16,465 nt of DNA from contig JAGCML010000293.1 in NCBI GenBank assembly GCA_017646485.1, positions 1 to 16,465 on the forward strand, written 5' to 3'. Origin of the DNA: Kiritimatiellia bacterium (GTDB taxonomy: Bacteria > Verrucomicrobiota > Kiritimatiellia > RFP12 > DVOR01). A program made the translations under genes and the position numbers. Shown here one piece after another: positions 15,353 through 16,465 of the stretch. Position 1 is the stretch's first letter. Every line of letters begins with the position of its first letter. A model generated the notes under the pieces. It searched no databases. It was not told the origin of the DNA and worked only from the letters and a program-made list of their open reading frames with translations.

Positions 15353-16465
15353 TTAGTTTGCGGGCGTCATGGGCTTGGGCTGACCACCATGCGGACGCAC
15401 GGTGATGTGCAATTCGCGCAACTGCTTTTCAGTGACTTCTGCAGGCGCGTGCATCATCAAGTCTTCGGCCTTCTGGTTCATCGGGAAGGCAATGACTTCA
15501 CGGATGTTTTCTTCGCCAGCGAGGAGCATGACCATGCGGTCAACGCCAGGAGCCACGCCTGCGTGAGGCGGTGCGCCAATCTTGAAGGCGTTTAAGAGGT
15601 AGCCGAACTTCTGTTCCACGACTTCAGGACCGTAGCCAGCCATTTCGAAGGCCTTGTACATGATGTCGGGGCGGTGGTTACGCACAGCACCAGAGGAGAG
15701 TTCAATGCCATTGCAGACCACGTCGTACTGATAGGCCAAGATGTCAAGCGGATTCTGGTTGAGCAATGCATCCATGCCGCCCTGAGGCATCGAGAAGGGG
15801 TTGTGCGAGAAGATTGTGGCGCCGGTTTCCGGATCCTTTTCGAAGAAGGGGAAGTCGGTAATCCAGCAGAAGCGATAGGCATTCTTTTCGATGAGGTCGA
15901 GATCAACGCCCATTTTCTTGCGGAGTGCGCCCATCATCGTGGGAGCCTTTTCGGTGGAGTCGCAGATGAAGAAGATGGCGTCGCCGTCCTTGAGGTTGGC
16001 CATTTCTGCGAGCTTATCGAGTTCTTCCTGGGTGAGGAACTTTGCAATCGGGCCCTTAATCTTGTCGGTATCCCACACGAGGTAGGCGAGACCCTTAGCG
16101 CCGAGTTCCTGCTTTGCCCAAGGTTCGAGCTTGTCAAAGAAGCTGCGTGGCTTGGTCTTGATGCCAGGAACAGGAAGTGCACGAACAATTGCGCCATTCT
16201 GGACAGCCTTTGCAAAGGCGCCAAAGCCAGAATTGCCGAAGAGTTCGGTGACGTCAATAATCTTCAAGGGGTTGCGCAAGTCGGGCTTATCCGAACCGTA
16301 GGTCAACATTGCTTCACGGTAAGGAATGCGACGGAAGGGAGCCTGGTCGATGGTCCAATCTGCAGGAGAGAATTCTGCGAAGGCCTTGCTGAGCACCTTT
16401 TCACCCACTGCGAAGACGTCTTCCTGGGTGGCATAGCTCATTTCGATATCGAGCTGATAGAATTC
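15353..16465 (-). CDS. aspS: Aspartyl-tRNA synthetase, C-terminal part (5' end outside window)
   Basis: Charges tRNA-Asp with aspartate (class II aminoacyl-tRNA synthetase). The frame is open to the right edge: residues E-F-Y-Q-L-D-I-E precede M-S-Y-A-T-Q-E-D-V, so the Met at 16441 is internal and not the start. About 370 residues are visible of the roughly 590 usual for the bacterial type. Features seen: the bacterial GAD insertion region ending in E-K-A-P-T-M-M-G-A-L-R, the F-C-W-I-T-D-F-P-F-F-E block, H-N-P-F-S-M-P, Y-D-V-V-C-N-G-I-E-L-S-S-G-A-V-R, and class II motif 3 G-V-A-P-G-V-D-R-M-V-M-L-L. Whether it is discriminating or also charges tRNA-Asn cannot be decided without the N-terminal part. 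Lys is almost always AAG and Glu GAA, as in secDF, pointing to high expression. Confidence 0.97.
   Translation of the reverse strand, partial: EFYQLDIEMSYATQEDVFAVGEKVLSKAFAEFSPADWTIDQAPFRRIPYREAMLTYGSDKPDLRNPLKIIDVTELFGNSGFGAFAKAVQNGAIVRALPVPGIKTKPRSFFDKLEPWAKQELGAKGLAYLVWDTDKIKGPIAKFLTQEELDKLAEMANLKDGDAIFFICDSTEKAPTMMGALRKKMGVDLDLIEKNAYRFCWITDFPFFEKDPETGATIFSHNPFSMPQGGMDALLNQNPLDILAYQYDVVCNGIELSSGAVRNHRPDIMYKAFEMAGYGPEVVEQKFGYLLNAFKIGAPPHAGVAPGVDRMVMLLAGEENIREVIAFPMNQKAEDLMMHAPAEVTEKQLRELHITVRPHGGQPKPMTPAN

Noticed and set aside
16439..16441. ATG as the start of aspS
   Set aside because: The frame stays open to the window edge with conserved aspartyl-tRNA synthetase residues (E-F-Y-Q-L-D-I-E) before this Met.

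Overview
The window is ordinary chromosomal DNA of a bacterium with mid-range GC. No phage, transposon, plasmid, CRISPR or toxin-antitoxin genes were found. The gene content fits a Gram-negative, probably anaerobic member of the PVC group (Kiritimatiellota, Lentisphaerota or Verrucomicrobiota): a single-chain SecD-SecF, a fused shikimate kinase/3-dehydroquinate synthase, a fused siroheme decarboxylase (AhbA-AhbB type), a eukaryote-like hexokinase and an outer-membrane TolC/NodT lipoprotein. This placement is an inference from gene families, not from a search.

Layout. Bases 1-1718 (+): the 3' part of secDF, then tRNA-Ser(UGA) only 9 bases downstream, then a strong intrinsic terminator. Bases 1719-2339: a gene-free stretch holding a degenerate 43-base tandem repeat (1894-2079, plus a remnant to 2100) and a good sigma70-like promoter. 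Bases 2340-3488 (+): pdxB, ended by a terminator (3506-3541) shared with the converging operon. Bases 3560-14847 (-): one long head-to-tail set of eight genes in transcription order: recN, aroK-aroB fusion, hexokinase, AddB-like nuclease, siroheme decarboxylase fusion, secreted thioredoxin-like protein, ppiB, TolC/NodT lipoprotein. Most junctions are 3-10 bases or overlap; the one larger gap is 85 bases before ppiB. Bases 14848-15352: a gene-free stretch with small inverted repeats, G-rich motifs, a candidate recN promoter and the aspS terminator. Bases 15353-16465 (-): the 3' part of aspS, running off the right edge.

How the genes relate. Most are housekeeping: protein export (SecDF), translation (tRNA-Ser, AspRS), PLP synthesis (PdxB), aromatic amino acid synthesis (AroKB), sugar phosphorylation (hexokinase), double-strand break repair (RecN and possibly the AddB-like protein), siroheme-dependent heme synthesis, and folding or envelope functions (PpiB, thioredoxin-like protein, NodT). 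RecN and the AddB-like protein share a DNA-repair theme; otherwise the operon looks like a functionally mixed cluster.

I did not find a clearly new biological system. The observations most worth a second look are the 43-base repeat array with a possible echo in the recN-aspS gap, the fused siroheme decarboxylase with an unusual insert, the orphan AddB-like protein lacking both a Walker A motif and the usual iron-sulfur cysteines, a 15-base tandem duplication that sets a stop codon at a gene junction, and the secreted thioredoxin with a long unrecognised helical tail.
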